In this document: one piece after another, positions 1 through 9,800 of the stretch
Position numbering within the stretch: position 1 is the stretch's first letter
Layout of the letters: the number at the start of each line of letters is the position of its first letter
Assembly (NCBI GenBank): GCA_022600605.1
Contig: JAHZKD010000294.1
Coordinates: 1 to 35,325 of the forward strand
Length of the DNA: 35,325 nt
Direction of reading: 5' to 3'
Source: Actinomycetes bacterium
Lineage (GTDB): Bacteria; Actinomycetota; Actinomycetes; Mycobacteriales; Mycobacteriaceae
Position numbers and translations under genes: made by a program
The notes under the pieces: generated by a model
What the model was told of the DNA's origin: nothing
What the model saw: only the letters and a program-made list of their open reading frames with translations
Databases searched by the model: none

Positions 1-141
1 AGCGGATTCACTCGCAAGTTCATAGGGGCCCCGCCCCGCATTGCAGGAGAAGACCATGGCGGCTGATGTTCATAAGGTTTACGGCCAGAAGGGCGCGGAG
101 TACCACGTCTATACGGCCTCCGGGGATTCTGCCTACAGTGG
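1..141. repeat. Left copy of 141-bp terminal direct repeat (map joint)
   Basis: Bases 1-141 are identical to 35185-35325. The reading frame of the gene ending at 35250 continues smoothly across the joint and would stop at 64-66, and the next gene (56-274) starts inside the repeat. This means the molecule is circular or circularly permuted as assembled. A length of 141 equals a common largest k-mer of de Bruijn assemblers, so the repeat is more likely an assembly overlap than a physical phage terminal repeat. Confidence 0.95.
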
Positions 142-274
142 CGGGATGGGTTTCTGTCTGGTGATCGACTCTGACACCGCAGCGACCAACACTCCCAAGA
201 CCAAGGGCGAGGTGATCGCGATTCTCAAGGGGATCGTTCAGTACTACGAAGAGAACGACTACCCGCCGGCATAA
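56..274 (+). CDS. Small conserved phage protein between head and tail genes
   Basis: A 72-residue acidic protein with no recognised domain. The ATG at 56 is preferred over an upstream TTG because AGGAG at 45-49 sits at the right distance. It overlaps the 3' end of the preceding gene (stop at 64-66, the same gene as 34678-35250) and lies 12 bp before the tail tubular A gene. The position between capsid and tail genes suggests a structural or assembly role such as a head-tail joining accessory, but nothing in the sequence proves it. A partial second copy is present at 35240-35325 because of the terminal repeat. Confidence 0.8.
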   Translation: MAADVHKVYGQKGAEYHVYTASGDSAYSGGMGFCLVIDSDTAATNTPKTKGEVIAILKGIVQYYEENDYPPA

Positions 275-286
275 GGGGGCACCGAC

Positions 287-1339
287 ATGACCACTTGCGT
301 CGATGTCATCAACAAGGCACTGGCGCTGCTGGCGTCTGACCCGATCACGGCCACGGTGATCTCCTCCGGGATCACGACCGCGGACCCGGACACCCGTGGG
401 ATTCCAGACACTGACGACGTCAATGACGGCGATCTTGAGGTTGGGGTGTCAACCACCACCGAGATCCAGGCGCTGAACCCCTACACGGTGGTGCGGTTCG
501 ACCTGGGATCCGAGAAGCACATTGCCTACGTCAACATCTTCGGCCTCAAGATCTCGGCCGGATCGTCCAACGAGTTTTTTCTGCAGCACTCGCTTGATGC
601 GATTCACTGGGAGACGCTGGGTCGCCACCTCGATGTGGACACCACCGCGACTTTCTTCCGCAGAAATGGCCCTGTGTCGACGCGCTATCTTAGGCTCGCG
701 CGGGTCGGCGCGACCGATCTGGATACCGCCGTGGCAACGGTGGCGGAGATTGATGTGTACGAGTTCGGCAGTAATGACAAGGACAGCACTTGCCGAACGC
801 TGTACGACGTCTGCCGGGACTCGGTCCTCGCCCATCACGCCTGGCGGGCGGGCGTCTTCAAGCGGCGCCTGACCAAGTTGTCGACCGAGCCGATCAGCGA
901 ATGGGACTACGAATATTCCCTGCCGGCGGACCTCGAGACCTCAGGGCCCCGGGCGGTGTTCACCACCCCGACCCAGCGGATCCCGTACAAGGAATGGGAG
1001 CTCACCGGCGGCAAGCTGCTGTGTAACATCAACGAGGCGACTGACTCAGACGGGGACTACACCCAAGGCATCTGGGTGGACTATCAGGCCCGGATGGACG
1101 AGGAGGACATGCCGGCGCACGTCCTGCAGTTGCTCGTCTATGCGCTGGCCGCCGACCTGGCCGAGCCGATCACCGACCAGACCACCAAGGCGGACTTCTG
1201 GGGCATGAAGGCCTGGGGGACGGCCTCGGACGAGGGAGCGGGCGGCTATTCCAGGCAGGCCCGGCGGATCGAATCGCAGAACAAGCCCTCGGAGGCGATC
1301 CAGGACCACTCCTTGGTGGATGTCCGTTATGGGCCGTAA
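287..1339 (+). CDS. Tail tubular protein A (T7 gp11-like) with inserted discoidin-like domain
   Basis: 350 residues. The ends match the T7 gp11 (adaptor/gatekeeper) family: an N-terminal helix ending LALLASDPI at about residues 11-20, and the later part from about 164 with the CRTLYDVCRDSVLAHHAW helix, the YSLPADL segment and the VLQLLVYALAADLA helix. These parts form the ring under the portal to which the tail nozzle attaches. Between them, residues about 21-163 form an extra beta-rich module with VVRFDLGS near 68, a conserved RYLRL near 133 and TDLDTAV near 143, a pattern like F5/8 type C (discoidin) domains. The family is normally much shorter without this module. GGGGGCACCGAC precedes the ATG. 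The gene overlaps the tail tubular B gene by 20 bp, so translation is probably coupled. Family assignment is from motifs; carbohydrate binding by the insert is inference. Confidence 0.85.
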   Translation: MTTCVDVINKALALLASDPITATVISSGITTADPDTRGIPDTDDVNDGDLEVGVSTTTEIQALNPYTVVRFDLGSEKHIAYVNIFGLKISAGSSNEFFLQHSLDAIHWETLGRHLDVDTTATFFRRNGPVSTRYLRLARVGATDLDTAVATVAEIDVYEFGSNDKDSTCRTLYDVCRDSVLAHHAWRAGVFKRRLTKLSTEPISEWDYEYSLPADLETSGPRAVFTTPTQRIPYKEWELTGGKLLCNINEATDSDGDYTQGIWVDYQARMDEEDMPAHVLQLLVYALAADLAEPITDQTTKADFWGMKAWGTASDEGAGGYSRQARRIESQNKPSEAIQDHSLVDVRYGP

Positions 1340-4175
1340 CAGCCACCAGTTTCAGACTAACTTCACCTCGGGCGAAGTGGACCCGCAACTCGCGGCCCGG
1401 GATGACGTCAAGTTCTACTACAACGCCTGCGAGGACCTGACGAACTTCATCGTGCTGCCGCAGGGCGGGGCGAGGAGGCGTGACGGCACCGGCTATTCGA
1501 CCAAGCTGCCCGGCACCCTGGGAGACCTCACATCTGATGTCGTGGTCACCGCGGTGGCTCAGGGCGCAGGGAGCACGATCGGCGACTATTCGCAGTTGTC
1601 CGAGCTTTTCGACGACGTGACGAGCGGCCAATATAACAACCGGGCCGCACAGGGGACGACCAAATACGGCGGCAAGGACTGGGGCCTCGGCAATACCAAG
1701 GTTCTGAACAAGGTCCAGATCTATTACGACTCCGGCGAACCCTCGGTCCGGTTCACGGTCCAGGGCAGCTCGGATAATTTCGTATCCGACATCAACGACC
1801 TGGGTGCCACGGCCTGGCTGCCCTATACCGGCAGCGCGGAGAACGTGACTCTCGTGCTGACCGATACGGCCACGGCGTACCGCTACCACCGCATCAAGGA
1901 GGAGGCGGCCGCATCGGCGAACCCGCTCAGCGGCGTCTACGTCTACGAGTTCTATTTGTGGGAACAGGCAAGCCCGGCGACGATCACCGCATCGGACCCG
2001 CAATCCCACGGCGGCACGGTCGCGAACCTGGTCGACGACGACGATGCGGTGATCTGCACGACCGGACAGCCGGGCACCACTGACGACTACGTGGTGGCTC
2101 AGTTCAATCTCGGGTCGTCACAGTCGATCCGGTTCGTCGACGTGAAGAACATCTACCTGTCCGGCGGGTCGGGCGAGTCCTCCGACGAGTTCAACATCGA
2201 ATACTCTTCGAGCGCCACGTTCGCGTCGGACGTAAACGTATTTGGCTCCGTCCTGCCGACGGTGACCGAGACGACGCAGTCGGCCCGGGTCTGGCCGAGT
2301 GACGCGACGGCCAAGTCGGCGCGCTACTGGCGGCTGATTCGAAACGGCCAGACTGATCTCGGCACCTCGGTCGTGAACGTCGGAGAGGTCCGGTTCATGG
2401 AGGATCTCGGCGCGACCTCCGCCGCGCGCCTGGTGCCATTTGAGTTCAGCACCGAGCAGGTCTACATGCTGGTGTTCACGGATCAGAACATTACGGTCAT
2501 TCGCGACGGGTCGGTGATCGCGAACGTCGACTCGCCCTTTACCTCGAGCCAACTCGCCCGCATCAACTGGTCGCAGTCGGCCGATACGCTGATCGTTGTG
2601 CACGAGGATGTCGCTCCATGGCAGGTTCAGCGGGACACATCCGACGAGGGCCTATGGACTACTGCCGATTTCACGATCGACTATGTGCCGCTGCACGACT
2701 TCTCGCGCACCACCACGACCTACGGCGCGGACGCGAATGACTACGTCACGCCGAGCGCGAAGACCGGCTCGATCACGCTGACGCTGGCCGGTGCAGGCGG
2801 CTCCCTGGCCTGGGCCTCGACCCATGTCGGGCAGCTCGCGGAACTCAACGGCGGACTGGCGCGGATCACCGAGATACAGTCGACCACGGTGGCGCTGGCC
2901 GTGGTCCTGGTGCCGCTGTATACCGACGCGCAGGATACCTCATGGGACCTGATCACCGGGTTCGAGGATGTCTGGTCGACGTCCCGGGGGTGGCCCAAGT
3001 CGGTCTGTTTCTTCGAGGGCCGGCTATGGTTTGGAGGCTCGAAATCTCGCCCGCATTCCCTGTGGGGATCGAAAGTGGACGACTTCGGCGACTTCGACTC
3101 GGGCCAGGGGCTGGCCGATGAGGCGCTCAACGTCACGCTCGACACCGACCAGATTAACGAGATCGTCAACATCTACCCGGGCCGCGACCTGCAGGCCTTC
3201 ACCACGGGCGCGGAGTTCTACCTGCCGCAGCCGCTGGGGGAGCCGATCACGCCTGAGACCATTCAGATCAAGCGCCAGACCTCGAGGGGTTCGGAGAAGG
3301 GCCTGCGAGTAGCTGAGGTAGAGGGCGCCACTCTATTTGTTCAGCGCGGCGGCAAGGGTGTTCGCGAGTACCTGTACAACGAGGTCGAGCAGTCCTACAA
3401 CGCCGACAACATCTCCCTGCTGTCCTCGCACCTGATCTCCTCACCGGTCGACTTTGCACTGCGACGGGCGAACGAGACCAACGAGGCCGACCAGTTGATG
3501 GTCGTGAACACCGCCGGCGCCATGGCGGTCTGCTCAACCCTGCGCACTCAGGGAATCACGGCCTGGACCCCGTGGGAGTTTACCGGGGCCACGGTGAAGA
3601 ATGCCGCAGCGATCCGAGGCGGCGAGAACCAGGTCTATCTGGTGACCGAGCGCACGATCGACAGCACCACGGCCCGCTACGCCGAGCGCATGGACGAGGA
3701 CGCGCTGACCGACTTCGGCCTGACGCAAGCCATCACCTCGACGGGCACCGCGGCGATATCGAATCTGGACCACCTGGAAGGCGAGACGGTGGCGGTGTTC
3801 ATAAACGGAACTTATCAGGGGTCGGATACGATCTCCTCCGGGGCGACGAGCGGTACGTATTCCCTGACAGAAGGCGATTCGGTCGAAGTCGGCCTGTCCT
3901 GGGTGCCGACCGGAAAGACCATGCCGGTATCGATCGACGCCCAGGGCGGCTCGATCCGAGCGAAGAAGAAGCGCCCGGTGGAGGCGACGTTCTTCCTCTA
4001 CGATTCCGACGACCTGCAGTGCAACGGCAACACCCAGACGATCACCGACGGCACCACGGGCCAGGTCGTGTTCCAGGGCCTGCGCGAGTACGACGGTAAC
4101 GGCCAGGTCCCGTTCACGCAGTCGAACCCGGGCAAGCTGACGATTCTCGGGATTGACCTGGAGGTTTCTTACTAA
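1320..4175 (+). CDS. Tail tubular protein B / nozzle (T7 gp12-like) with two inserted discoidin-like domains
   Basis: 951 residues; it would form the distal tail nozzle. The N-terminus (FTSGEVDPQLAARDDVKFY, then NFIVLPQGGARRR at about 42-54) and the continuation ARLVPFEFSTEQ at about 369 are classic gp12-type signatures that are normally nearly adjacent. Here residues about 71-362 separate them. This insert contains two beta-rich modules, about 71-215 and 220-362; the second has VVAQFNLGS, SARYWRL and TDLGTSV, closely matching the module inserted in the preceding protein. Later segments (WPKSVCFFEGRLWFGGS near 560) are typical of the nozzle platform. ATG at 1329 is an alternative start. The stop overlaps the next ATG by one base. 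The family call is strong; the sugar-binding role of the inserts is inferred. Confidence 0.88.
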   Translation: MSVMGRNSHQFQTNFTSGEVDPQLAARDDVKFYYNACEDLTNFIVLPQGGARRRDGTGYSTKLPGTLGDLTSDVVVTAVAQGAGSTIGDYSQLSELFDDVTSGQYNNRAAQGTTKYGGKDWGLGNTKVLNKVQIYYDSGEPSVRFTVQGSSDNFVSDINDLGATAWLPYTGSAENVTLVLTDTATAYRYHRIKEEAAASANPLSGVYVYEFYLWEQASPATITASDPQSHGGTVANLVDDDDAVICTTGQPGTTDDYVVAQFNLGSSQSIRFVDVKNIYLSGGSGESSDEFNIEYSSSATFASDVNVFGSVLPTVTETTQSARVWPSDATAKSARYWRLIRNGQTDLGTSVVNVGEVRFMEDLGATSAARLVPFEFSTEQVYMLVFTDQNITVIRDGSVIANVDSPFTSSQLARINWSQSADTLIVVHEDVAPWQVQRDTSDEGLWTTADFTIDYVPLHDFSRTTTTYGADANDYVTPSAKTGSITLTLAGAGGSLAWASTHVGQLAELNGGLARITEIQSTTVALAVVLVPLYTDAQDTSWDLITGFEDVWSTSRGWPKSVCFFEGRLWFGGSKSRPHSLWGSKVDDFGDFDSGQGLADEALNVTLDTDQINEIVNIYPGRDLQAFTTGAEFYLPQPLGEPITPETIQIKRQTSRGSEKGLRVAEVEGATLFVQRGGKGVREYLYNEVEQSYNADNISLLSSHLISSPVDFALRRANETNEADQLMVVNTAGAMAVCSTLRTQGITAWTPWEFTGATVKNAAAIRGGENQVYLVTERTIDSTTARYAERMDEDALTDFGLTQAITSTGTAAISNLDHLEGETVAVFINGTYQGSDTISSGATSGTYSLTEGDSVEVGLSWVPTGKTMPVSIDAQGGSIRAKKKRPVEATFFLYDSDDLQCNGNTQTITDGTTGQVVFQGLREYDGNGQVPFTQSNPGKLTILGIDLEVSY

Positions 4176-4780
4176 TGGCGATGGCAGCCCCGCTACTGAT
4201 GGGCACGGCCGCGACGGGGGCGACGACGGCCGCTGCTGCGGCTACGGGCATGTTCGGCGGCGCGGCGGGCGCGATGACGGCAGCCGCTACGACCGCGGCG
4301 ACGGGTGGACTGTTCGGGATTGGCGGCGCCTTCTCGGCCATGCAGACCCTGTCCACCGTGGGCGGCCTATTCTCGATGGGCTCCTCGCTTGCGGCAGGCA
4401 ATGCCGCGGGCTCCGACTACGAAGCGCAAGCCGCCTGGGAACGGGTGAAGGCGGCCAACACTCGGGTGGACCAGGCCCGCGAGGCGCTCCAGGTCCGGGA
4501 AAAGACCCGCCGGATCCAGGCGCAGAACGCGGCGACTTTCGCGGCTCGAGGCCTGACGCTGGAGGGCTCGCCAGAAACCCTTTTCGAGGAGGTCTCGAAG
4601 CAGGCTGAACGGGAGTTGGATATCACCCGCTACAACGCCGACCAGGCCGTCGACTCCTCACGAGGGCAAGCGGCAGCCTTCCGCGCCAAGGCCTCCTCGG
4701 CGAGAGCAGGCGGCCGGGCCCGCGCAGTCGGAACCTTGTTCGACATGGGCGCCTCCCTCTATGAGAAAGGGGGCCTCTGA
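4175..4780 (+). CDS. Internal virion protein A (T7 gp14-like)
   Basis: 201 residues. The first 75 or so are Ala/Gly-rich and hydrophobic with possible membrane-inserting stretches, and the rest is helical and charged. The motif AARGLTLEGSPETLFEE at about 127-143 followed by a long Arg/Ala helix is typical of podovirus internal virion protein A, which after ejection is thought to form the outer-membrane part of the DNA channel. Start and stop overlap the neighbours by one base (TAATG-type junctions), so it is translationally coupled to the nozzle gene and the next ejection protein. Assignment rests on motif and gene order. Confidence 0.8.
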   Translation: MAMAAPLLMGTAATGATTAAAAATGMFGGAAGAMTAAATTAATGGLFGIGGAFSAMQTLSTVGGLFSMGSSLAAGNAAGSDYEAQAAWERVKAANTRVDQAREALQVREKTRRIQAQNAATFAARGLTLEGSPETLFEEVSKQAERELDITRYNADQAVDSSRGQAAAFRAKASSARAGGRARAVGTLFDMGASLYEKGGL

Positions 4781-6825
4781 TGCCGATCAAGACCTATCTC
4801 AGTAACGCCTCGATCGCAGGGATCCGGGCGCCGAACGTCGACACCGGCCGGGCGCAGGCCTATGAGAGTTTCGCCGGGGTGTTCCAGAAGATGGCCACTA
4901 CCGCGGACGACTTCGCGAGAAAGCACCTCGGCCAGGAGAACGAGCGCGCCGCACTGGAGGCGGTCGAGCGCGGCGACTTCACGCCGATCGACAGCAAGGG
5001 CCGGGCGGTTCTTGAGGTTTACAACAAGATCGGGATCGCGGCCGAAGCAGCGCGGGTCGAGACCAAGATGCGCACCGGGCTTAAATCCCTGCAGGTCGAG
5101 CACGCCAGGGATCCGAAGGGCTTCGAGGAGGCGGCGGGATCGCTGCGCGGTGAGTTACTGGACGGGCTGGACGTTCGGCTGCGGGTTCCCGGACAGGAGA
5201 AGTTCGACGCCCTGACCGGCGCCGGCCTGAGCAATATCCGGGAGACCCTGTTCAAAGAGCAAGTAGAGCAGGACGCTGCCGACCTGTCGATGGCGGCCAC
5301 GGCTGACATTGAGGACGCAAAGAAGCTGGCGTATCAGGGGAACCTCGACGCGGCGGCGGGGCTGATCGCCCGGGCCCGGGACAAGCGGTCGGACCTGGTG
5401 GCCTCTGGCCGGTCACCCGAGGTCCTCAAAAAGCTCAGCCGGGACGACGAGGAGCAGGTTTTTGTCTGGCACACCCGCGGGCAGTTCGATCAAGCCCTGC
5501 GCGCAGGAAACGGAAAGGCCTTCAAGCGCAAGCTAGAGAAGACCCTGCCTGACGAGATCACCATGGTCGAGCGTCAGAAGCTGCTCACCTACATGGATCA
5601 GCAGTTGCGAAAGCGCGACACCGCGGCCAAGGAGTGGCTTGGCAAGGTCAAGGATTCGGTCAAGGCGGCGACGTTCTCGCTCGATAAGGGCTACATCCCG
5701 CCCGACCTGGAGCGGGTTCAGGCCATGGCGGCGGGAACGAAGTACGAGGCCGACCTGGTCGAGAGTCTGTCCCGGCTGAGGACCTCGCAGGAATTCGCCC
5801 GCCTGAGCCCGGAGGATCGCGAGCAGGCGGTCGAGCAGTTACGCGCCGACAAGGTTAAGGATGAGGGTGAGGTTCGGGCCCTGGAGCGGCTGGAGCGCGT
5901 GCATACGGACCTGCTGCAGTTGGAGGAGGACGACCCGCTGCAGTACGGCGTCGACATCGGGCTAGCCGAGGCGCCGGAGCCGCTCGACTTAACCGACCCG
6001 GAGAAACTGCAGGCGGGCCTCGAGGAGCGCAAATTACTGGCGCTGCAGGTCGAGGAGCACACCGGACGCCCTGCCTCGCCGCTATCGAAAGGCGACCGGG
6101 CCCTAGTCGAGCGGGTGCTAACCTCGCTGCCGCCACCGGAGCAGGCGGCGGCCATGGGGCAGCTGACCCAGGTGCTCGGCAAGGACCTGGCCCGGGAGGC
6201 GTTCAAGGCGATGGACGGAAAGACCGGCGGCCAGCTGGGATTGGCGGGGTTGATGGCGGCCGAAGGCGGGGCCGATGCTTCGGTGCGGTTACTCGGCGGG
6301 ATCGAGCAGCGCAAGGCGAACCCGAAACTGGTGCCGACCGATGCGGACATGATGCCCTACCTGGGCCCTGTGTTTGATGCCTACCGCTCTCAACCCGAGA
6401 AGGCGGCGCAGGTGATCGAAGGGGTGCGCAATCTCTACGCCCAGATGGCGGCCGAGGAGGGGGCGATCGACGGCACGCTCGACTCCGGGATCCTGGACCG
6501 GGCGATCCAGCAGGCCACCGGAGGACTCGTCGAGCAGGACGACCCGGACGGCTGGCTGGGGGCCTATTACGTGCGCCCGCCGGTTTACGGATGGGACGAA
6601 GATCGGTTCGATTCCTGGCGCAATACGATCGACGCGGGCGACATTGAAGCCATGGGCGGGGTGACCGTTATGAGCTCGGCCGATGTTGCCGAGGCGATCC
6701 GAGACGGCGATGCGCGCCTGATCGAGGTCGACCGTGGCCGGTATCTGGTGAAGATCGGCCCGCATGAGCTGGTGCGCGGCGACGGACAGGGGTATTTCGT
6801 CCTCGATTACGGAAAGCAGCAGTGA
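4780..6825 (+). CDS. Internal virion protein B (T7 gp15-like ejection protein)
   Basis: 681 residues, almost entirely predicted helix, rich in Glu, Arg, Leu and Ala, without signal peptide or membrane segment. Its position directly after the gp14-like gene, its length and its helical character fit the gp15 class of ejection proteins, which form the periplasmic part of the DNA conduit. The N-terminus begins with a short extended segment, then helices with regular heptad-like spacing. No enzymatic motif was seen; in particular there is no lytic transglycosylase signature. It overlaps the next gene by 4 bp (GTGA). Confidence 0.75.
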   Translation: MPIKTYLSNASIAGIRAPNVDTGRAQAYESFAGVFQKMATTADDFARKHLGQENERAALEAVERGDFTPIDSKGRAVLEVYNKIGIAAEAARVETKMRTGLKSLQVEHARDPKGFEEAAGSLRGELLDGLDVRLRVPGQEKFDALTGAGLSNIRETLFKEQVEQDAADLSMAATADIEDAKKLAYQGNLDAAAGLIARARDKRSDLVASGRSPEVLKKLSRDDEEQVFVWHTRGQFDQALRAGNGKAFKRKLEKTLPDEITMVERQKLLTYMDQQLRKRDTAAKEWLGKVKDSVKAATFSLDKGYIPPDLERVQAMAAGTKYEADLVESLSRLRTSQEFARLSPEDREQAVEQLRADKVKDEGEVRALERLERVHTDLLQLEEDDPLQYGVDIGLAEAPEPLDLTDPEKLQAGLEERKLLALQVEEHTGRPASPLSKGDRALVERVLTSLPPPEQAAAMGQLTQVLGKDLAREAFKAMDGKTGGQLGLAGLMAAEGGADASVRLLGGIEQRKANPKLVPTDADMMPYLGPVFDAYRSQPEKAAQVIEGVRNLYAQMAAEEGAIDGTLDSGILDRAIQQATGGLVEQDDPDGWLGAYYVRPPVYGWDEDRFDSWRNTIDAGDIEAMGGVTVMSSADVAEAIRDGDARLIEVDRGRYLVKIGPHELVRGDGQGYFVLDYGKQQ

Positions 6826-9800
6826 ACCGCGAGGAGCGAAACCTGCTGTCGTTCTCTACGGGCGACCCGCTGCTATCCGAGGAGCAACTGCCGACCTCGT
6901 TCGCGGAAAACTTCACCGCCGCCCGCCGGCTGATGCTGAACGAATTCCGCACCGACTCGGAGAAGCGCAACGAGTCTGAGGCGCTGCGCGAACAGTTCCA
7001 GATCCTGCGGAACCTGTCGGACAACCCGGCTTTCAGCCCGATGCGCGCCGGCCGGCTGGGGGATATGCCCCTGGACGACTCGCAGCGGTGGGATGTCTAC
7101 GACCGACTGACCGACCACGTCGAGGATCTACGAAAGCAAAACCCCGACGCCGGGATCAAGACCGCGAAGGAATTGCGCGAGGAGATCAACGAGCGACTGC
7201 GGGTTGAGCGCGAGGCCTCAGAGCGGACCCAGGCCCGGGCGGGCGCGAGCGGCACCGCGGGCATGTTCGCCGGCACCATGGCCGGGGTGATCACCGACCC
7301 GGTGAATGCGGTCTCGATGACTGTGGGCCTACCCAAGGCGCTGGCTCAGTCGTCCTTGACCCTGTCCCGGATATTGCAGACCGCGGGCTTTGGTGCGGCG
7401 ATCGCAGGCGGCACCGAGGCGGCGATCCAGCCCTTCGTCTACCAGTACAAGAAGAAGATCGACTCCCCCTACACGGTGGGCGATGCGGCGCTCAATGTCA
7501 TGGCGGCGGCGGCCGGCGGCGGCGTGTTCATGGGAGGGGCGGCCGTGATCCCTCCGGCGGCCCGTGCAGGTGGCCGAGGCCTGGCGGATCTGTACCGCAA
7601 GGCGGTGAAAAGAGGCAAGGTCAAACCGACCCCGGACGCCGAGGCGGCGGCCAAGGTCCTCGAGGAGTTCGCCCCGGTGGTCGAGGAGGCGCCGCTGCGT
7701 GAGACCCCGGCCGCAGATCAGGCGCACCTGCGGGCCCTGGACACAGCGACCGAGCAGCAGGCGCAGAGCCAGCCCGTGGACGTCACCGAGGTGGTGACAG
7801 GCCACGAGCGCCCGACGCCACCCGCGGCGGAACTGAAGGCGATCGACCCGACCGAGATCGATATCGACGCCGAGCGGTTCCAGTTCAAGGCCGGGGTGGA
7901 TACCGAGGGGGTTTCCGATCGGCTGCGCGGGGTGAAACGGTGGGAACCGGAGCTTGCGGGTGTTTCGATTGTCTGGGAGGACCGGGCCGGCAAGTTCTGG
8001 ATTGTCGACGGTCACCAGCGCCTGGGGCTTGCGCGCCGACTGATGGGTGAAGGAGGCGAAGGCGCCGACGATATCCGACTGAATGCGATCCTGCTGCGCG
8101 AGCGCGACGGGGTTTCCGCCAGCGAAGCCACGGCCCGGGCGGCAATCAAGAATATTGCCGAGGGCACGGGTTCTGCGGTGGATGCGGCTCGGGTGTTCCG
8201 CACGTTCGACGCCGGGATCGAGGCGCGTATGCCGGAGCTGCCGCCGAACTCGCAACTGGTTCGCGATGCGCGGGACCTGGCGAAGCTGGGCGACGAGCCA
8301 TTCCGGGCCGTGATCAACGAAGTGATCGATGAACGCTATGCGGCGATTATCGGTCGGCTGATCGACGACGAGGCCGAGCAGTCGGCGGCGATCTCCATGC
8401 TGGCGAAGATGGAGCCCGCGAACAAGACCCAGGCCGAGGCGATGACCCGGGACATTCGGGCGGCCGGGTTTGAGAAGTCCGAGACCGGGGACCTGTTCGG
8501 GGAACTTCCGGCGGAGAGTCTGGTGAAGGAACGGGCCCAGGTGCTCGACCACGCCATGCGCCAGGTCCGGCAGGATAAACGCACGTTTAAGACCTTGCTC
8601 GACCGCGAGGCGGACATCCTCGGCCACGGCAAGAACCGCCTGGACTCCGAGGCGAATGCGCGCCGTCTGTCGGCGGATCAGCAGGCGATGCAGTCGCTGT
8701 TCTCTGACGCCTACACCGCGGGCCCGCTGTCGGATGCGCTGAACGAAGCAGCCCGGGCGGTGAAGGGCGGAATGAAACCCGGCAAGGCGGCGAAAGAGGT
8801 GCTGTCGAAGCTGCGCGAGATGGCCGGCACGGCCAAGGGCGAGCCCGATATTGAGCCGACGCCGATCCGCGGAGTGGTCGAAGAAGACACGACGCCACTT
8901 GAGATGATTACCAACCCGATCGATCCGGCGGCGCCGATTGAGACGAAACTTGGCCAGATTGCCGCGCTGACTCAGGAAAACGTCGAATTGATTGACAGCC
9001 TGATCGCCCGAATCGACGGCGCATACGGGACCGACTCGAAGTGGAATATCAAGCTCGACAAGTCCATCGTAGAAAAGGCGAGCCGTCCGTCGATCCTGGC
9101 GAAAAAGCCCTGGCACGGGATCGAACACATTCGCGACACACTACGGTTCAAGACGGTCGTCGACGATATACGCGACGTTCCCGCGATCTTCAGCATGCTA
9201 CTCGACGAGGGTATCGGCCTGGTCAAGATTGACACGGGAAAACTATTCCAGCCGAAGGAATGGGGGTGGCGGATCATCTCCTTCGATCTGCGCATGCCAA
9301 ACGGGCAACTGGTGGAGTGGTATCTACCGCTGCGCGAACTGGAAAAACAGAAAAAAGCGGGCGGTCACGCGATTTTTGAAAAGTGGCGCGATAAGACGCC
9401 GGACGAGATTGCGGTGCAGCATGCTGAATTTCTTGCCGACGTAGAGCAAAGCTTCGAGGGTTACGACAAGGCTTTTTCGAGCGCGCTCAAGAGGGCGGGT
9501 TTGTCACGCAAAGAGGCGGCGGCCTCTTGGGCGAGGTCTGAGAATTCCATGCTGGAGGCCGCACGGAACTCGCGCAGCTCGTCGGGCATGATTACTGCGG
9601 ATTCCAGAGCGGGCGCCCAGGTTCCCTCGGTACGGAATAAAGTTACTCCGTCGCCGAGTGACAGCCAGACACGTTCGAACCCTTCGTCTTCGATCAGCGC
9701 AAACATTGATGCCTCCGATACCAGTATACCAAAAAGTGACCGGCCGGCGCTCGACCTGCAACAGCAAACCCCCGCAGACCTCGAGGCGGAGAATCTCGCC

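Noticed and set aside
1..141. Physical direct terminal repeats as in T7
   Set aside because: The length equals a common assembler k-mer and the repeat lies across a coding junction, so an assembly overlap is more likely.
1170..2009. 279-codon minus-strand frame opposite the tail tubular genes
   Set aside because: Overlaps motif-supported plus genes, Arg-rich composition and no start signals; a shadow frame.
4175..6825. Lytic transglycosylase in the internal virion proteins
   Set aside because: No SLT-type catalytic Glu motif or related signature was seen in the internal proteins.
7329..9128. 599-codon open frame on the minus strand opposite the large ejection protein
   Set aside because: Arg/Gly/Leu/Pro-rich shadow typical of GC-rich DNA, with no ribosome site or domain; the plus frame has recognisable domains here. 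It differs from 9461-9706, where the minus frame is the protein-like one.
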